Shown here in pieces: positions 61,392 through 64,000 of a stretch of 64,000 bases of DNA. The stretch is from Brevundimonas sp. AJA228-03 (GTDB taxonomy: Bacteria > Pseudomonadota > Alphaproteobacteria > Caulobacterales > Caulobacteraceae): positions 2,485,001 to 2,549,000 of the forward strand of contig NZ_CP059297.1 of NCBI RefSeq assembly GCF_017795885.1, in the 5' to 3' direction. The translations under genes were made by a program, and so were the position numbers. Every line of letters begins with the position of its first letter. The stretch's first letter is position 1. The notes below the pieces were generated by a model. It was not told the origin of the DNA and searched no databases. It worked only from the letters and a program-made list of their open reading frames with translations.

Positions 61392-62408
61392 TTATCGAGA
61401 ATAGTCCCGGCGAAGCAGAAGCGACATAGCCGATGGCGGACGATTACCTGAGCCAGAGATCGTCTTGGCAATCTCGCCTCCTTCTTTTCGGAACTCATCC
61501 AAACGAGCTTTGACGTTCCCGATCTGGCCAACATCCATATTGAAACGCAAGGCCGTCCCCGGGAACGAAGTTTGATAATTGTTCTTGGTTTTTCTCGACA
61601 GATGAATCGCCATCTGTCCACTCGCGATAACGAAATTACCTCCGGTTCGAGCGAGTCGGCTGGTCATGTAGAGACCATAGCCAGAGTTGAACCAAACCTC
61701 CGAAGTGCGCGGCAGGTGCGTTTTCCCGGAAACGCCAGGCAGCAGACTGTATTCTATTGCTTCCTTGTCCGACTTAAATCGGAAATTCGGGTTCTCCCCG
61801 AGCCCACGCCTTATGCCAACGCCGAAATCGGCGAGCGCAAACTCTACTTTATTACTTTTTGGCCAATACTGAGCGCAGTAATAAAGCTCATTTGCTTCAC
61901 TGTGCTCAAAGACGTTGCGCATCACCTCTCGAACCGAATATGACAAAACGTCGAAAAGGTCCCGGTTTTCAGTCTGATCACGCGCAATCATCAGGGCAAT
62001 TTTGTCGGCGTGCCTCTGAATTAAGTCGGGGAGCTCCCGAAATTTATCATGCGCGACCTCATAGAAATCATCACGAACCATTTTCGTGATGGGCAGGTAG
62101 TTTTCACTACCCCAAGCCTCACCAACTTCCCGCCCATGATCAACGCCAAACATTCGAAAAAAGCCCATATGGGCTGGATAGTGATGTCCTTGGTAATTTC
62201 GAAAACTGATATTCAGATCAGCGTTCCGCAATCGAAAATGTTTGAGCTTGGATGCCAGCAAAAGCATTCCGTACGGCGCAAAGAAATGCTCTTTGCCGAA
62301 GTCAATAATTAGCTCGTCGTGACCTGCGAAATAATCAAGCTCTCGAGCAAATGCCAATATTGTAGCAAGGTCACTCTGTACGGGAAATTTTATTGTAGCC
62401 CTTGCCAA
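61392..62408 (-). CDS. AT-rich STAS-like/GHKL ATPase protein
   Basis: The 338-residue protein has an N-terminal region (residues 1-85) with a STAS-like pattern (LIIDFGKEHFFAPYGMLLLA) and a C-terminal GHKL ATPase domain: N box REVMRNVFEHSEA, G1 box LADFGVGIRRG and G2 GYGLYMTSRLAR. This is the fold of anti-sigma factor kinases and sensor kinases, but there is no His box. The base composition is much lower in G+C than the neighbours (about half GC versus two thirds or more). The start is TTG at 62408 with AAGGA upstream. It lies 36 bp after pccB and 30 bp before the phosphatase gene, all on one strand. Probably acquired; function unknown. Confidence 0.82.
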   Translation of the reverse strand: MARATIKFPVQSDLATILAFARELDYFAGHDELIIDFGKEHFFAPYGMLLLASKLKHFRLRNADLNISFRNYQGHHYPAHMGFFRMFGVDHGREVGEAWGSENYLPITKMVRDDFYEVAHDKFRELPDLIQRHADKIALMIARDQTENRDLFDVLSYSVREVMRNVFEHSEANELYYCAQYWPKSNKVEFALADFGVGIRRGLGENPNFRFKSDKEAIEYSLLPGVSGKTHLPRTSEVWFNSGYGLYMTSRLARTGGNFVIASGQMAIHLSRKTKNNYQTSFPGTALRFNMDVGQIGNVKARLDEFRKEGGEIAKTISGSGNRPPSAMSLLLRRDYSR

Positions 62409-62444
62409 CTGAATTCCTTAGTCAAAATTTATCGAAACACCATT

Positions 62445-63977
62445 CTAAAGCGGAATATTATCGTGCTTCTTCCACGGATTAGCCTGCACCTTCCCCTTCA
62501 GCGTGCGTAATGCCCGGATCAGCCGCCGCCGCGTCCCGTGCGGCATGATCACGTCGTCGATGTATCCCAGCCCCGCCGCCACAAACGGATTGGCGAAGCG
62601 TTCCTTGTATTCGGCCTCGCGCGCGGCCAGGGCCGCCGGGTCGTCGGCCTCCTTCCTGAAGATGATCTCGACCGCGCCCTTGGCCCCCATCACCGCGATC
62701 TCGGCACTGGGCCAGGCGTAGTTGACGTCGCCGCGCAGGTGTTTGGAGCTCATCACGTCATAGGCGCCGCCATAGGCCTTGCGCGTGATCACCGTCAGCT
62801 TGGGCACCGTGGCCTCGGCATAGGCGAACAGCAGCTTGGCCCCGTGCTTGATCAGGGCACCGTATTCCTGGCGCGTGCCGGGCATGAAGCCGGGCACGTC
62901 GACGAAGGTCACCAGCGGAATGGAAAAGGCATCGCAGAACCGCACGAACCGCGCGGCCTTGCGGCTGCTGTCGATGTCCAGCACCCCGGCCAGCACCTGC
63001 GGCTGGTTGGCGACGATGCCGACCGACTGGCCGTCCAGCCGGCCGAAGCCGCAGACGATGTTCCGGGCGAAATCGGCCCCGATCTCGAAGAACTCGGTCT
63101 CGTCGACCGTCTTCAGGATCAGCTCCTTGATGTCATAGGGCTGGTTCGGATTGGCCGGGACCAGGGTGTCGAGGCTGGCCTCGTCCCGGTCCGGATCGTC
63201 GTAGCTCTCGCGCACCGGGGGCTTTTCGCGGTTGGACAGGGGCAGGAAGCCGATCAGGCGGCGGACTTCGCTGAGGGCCTCCAGATCGTTCTCGAACGCG
63301 CCGTCGGCCACGCCCGACTTGCCGGCATGGACCCGGGCCCCGCCGAGGTCCTCGTGGCTGACCACCTCGTTGGTGACGGTGCGAACCACGTCCGGGCCGG
63401 TCACATACATGTAGGACGTGTCCTTCACCATGAAGATGAAGTCGGTGATGGCGGGCGAATAGACGTCGCCGCCCGCGCACGGCCCCATGATCACGCTGAT
63501 CTGGGGGATGACGCCACTGGCCAGGGTGTTCTGCAGGAAGATGTCGGCGTATCCGGCTAGGCTCTCCACCCCCTCCTGGATGCGCGCCCCGCCCGCGTCG
63601 AACAGGCCGATGATCGGCGCGCCATTGGTCAGGGCCATAGTCTGCAGCTTGACGATCTTGGCCGCATGGGCACCGGAAAGACTGCCGCCGAAGACGGTGA
63701 AATCCTTGGAGAAGACATAGACCAGCCGCCCGCCGATCGTGCCTCGGCCGGTGACCACGCCGTCGCCCGGCACCCGCTGGTTTTCCATGCCGAACTGGTG
63801 GCTGCGGTGCTCGACGAACATGTCGGTCTCCTCGAAGGAGCCCTCGTCCAGCAGCACCTCGATCCGCTCGCGCGCAGTCAGCTTGCCCTTGGCGTGCTGG
63901 GCGGCAATCCGCGCGGCCCCGCCGCCCTGACGCGCCGCCTCGCGGCGGGCTTCCAGCTGTTCCAGAATGGCTTTCAT
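62445..63977 (-). CDS. pccB: Propionyl-CoA carboxylase beta subunit (carboxyltransferase)
   Basis: The beta subunit moves the carboxyl group from biotin to propionyl-CoA, giving methylmalonyl-CoA. The 510-residue crotonase-fold protein has [21 protein letters not shown] (N-terminal), [13 protein letters not shown] and [16 protein letters not shown] in the N half, and [15 protein letters not shown] with [18 protein letters not shown] in the C half. The start at ATG 63977 gives [16 protein letters not shown], typical. It lies upstream of the GHKL and phosphatase genes, and pccA follows further on the same strand. Confidence 0.95.
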   Translation of the reverse strand: MKAILEQLEARREAARQGGGAARIAAQHAKGKLTARERIEVLLDEGSFEETDMFVEHRSHQFGMENQRVPGDGVVTGRGTIGGRLVYVFSKDFTVFGGSLSGAHAAKIVKLQTMALTNGAPIIGLFDAGGARIQEGVESLAGYADIFLQNTLASGVIPQISVIMGPCAGGDVYSPAITDFIFMVKDTSYMYVTGPDVVRTVTNEVVSHEDLGGARVHAGKSGVADGAFENDLEALSEVRRLIGFLPLSNREKPPVRESYDDPDRDEASLDTLVPANPNQPYDIKELILKTVDETEFFEIGADFARNIVCGFGRLDGQSVGIVANQPQVLAGVLDIDSSRKAARFVRFCDAFSIPLVTFVDVPGFMPGTRQEYGALIKHGAKLLFAYAEATVPKLTVITRKAYGGAYDVMSSKHLRGDVNYAWPSAEIAVMGAKGAVEIIFRKEADDPAALAAREAEYKERFANPFVAAGLGYIDDVIMPHGTRRRLIRALRTLKGKVQANPWKKHDNIPL

Positions 63978-64000
63978 CTCGATCCTCTCGTCATGGAGCG

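Overview
The window is a piece of chromosome from a high-GC alphaproteobacterium of the Caulobacteraceae, most likely Brevundimonas or a close relative. The reasons are the regulators RcdA (CtrA degradation) and TrcR (DUF1013), the Cys-less L31, the alphaproteobacterial order atpI-atpB-atpE-atpF'-atpF, many DUF-type alphaproteobacterial genes (DUF465, DUF1192, TIGR02444), and the style of the intergenic palindromic repeats. No phage, plasmid or IS transposase is visible. Genus assignment is inference from gene content, not from a search.

Layout. 1-2.8 kb: partial MASE1 sensor kinase, thiE, bfd-bfr iron storage and a broken HTH gene. 2.9-8 kb: efp, suhB-type phosphatase, periplasmic glycerophosphodiesterase, ABC exporter, rpmE. 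8-14 kb: L,D-transpeptidase, rcdA, DUF1192, quinone oxidoreductase, a secreted CVNH/crystallin fusion, trcR, a lipoprotein and tRNA-Lys. 14-22.8 kb: hybrid histidine kinase, small lipoprotein, the tamA-tamB outer-membrane assembly pair and a small membrane protein. 22.9-29.6 kb: arginine succinyltransferase catabolism (M20 hydrolase, astA, astD, astB) and an MHS transporter. 29.6-30.0 kb: a dense repeat block. 30-37.5 kb: phenylalanine hydroxylase with a coupled lipoprotein, hspQ, Ppx/GppA, two exported cyclophilins, coaD, purK-purE and a GGDEF protein. 37.6-40.7 kb: two DUF465 proteins, TIGR02444 protein, ubiX, tgt. 40.9-43.6 kb: Fo part of ATP synthase. 43.8-48.3 kb: accessory genes, including an SDR and a MntA-HepT toxin-antitoxin pair. 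48.4-53.3 kb: glycine cleavage genes gcvT-gcvH-gcvPA-gcvPB under a tandem glycine riboswitch. 53.4-64 kb: adenine deaminase, NYN protein, argS, ispH, and propionyl-CoA carboxylase pccA and pccB separated by a phosphatase-like gene and an AT-rich GHKL ATPase gene.

The most unusual signals are: (i) an AT-rich single-gene islet encoding a STAS-like/GHKL ATPase inserted between pccB and a phosphatase gene whose normal start codon is missing; (ii) a GTCATCCC-type palindromic repeat sitting inside the second aptamer of the glycine riboswitch; (iii) three ~129-bp REPIN-like inverted doublets, each directly abutting the start of a gene; (iv) a six-unit tandem array with an exact 37-bp period beside a long inverted repeat; (v) a Tgt enzyme lacking two of its usual zinc cysteines; (vi) an M20 peptidase translationally coupled to astA, a candidate replacement for AstE; and (vii) a CVNH - Gly/Asn-rich - beta/gamma-crystallin secreted protein. 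Most of the rest is ordinary core chromosome.
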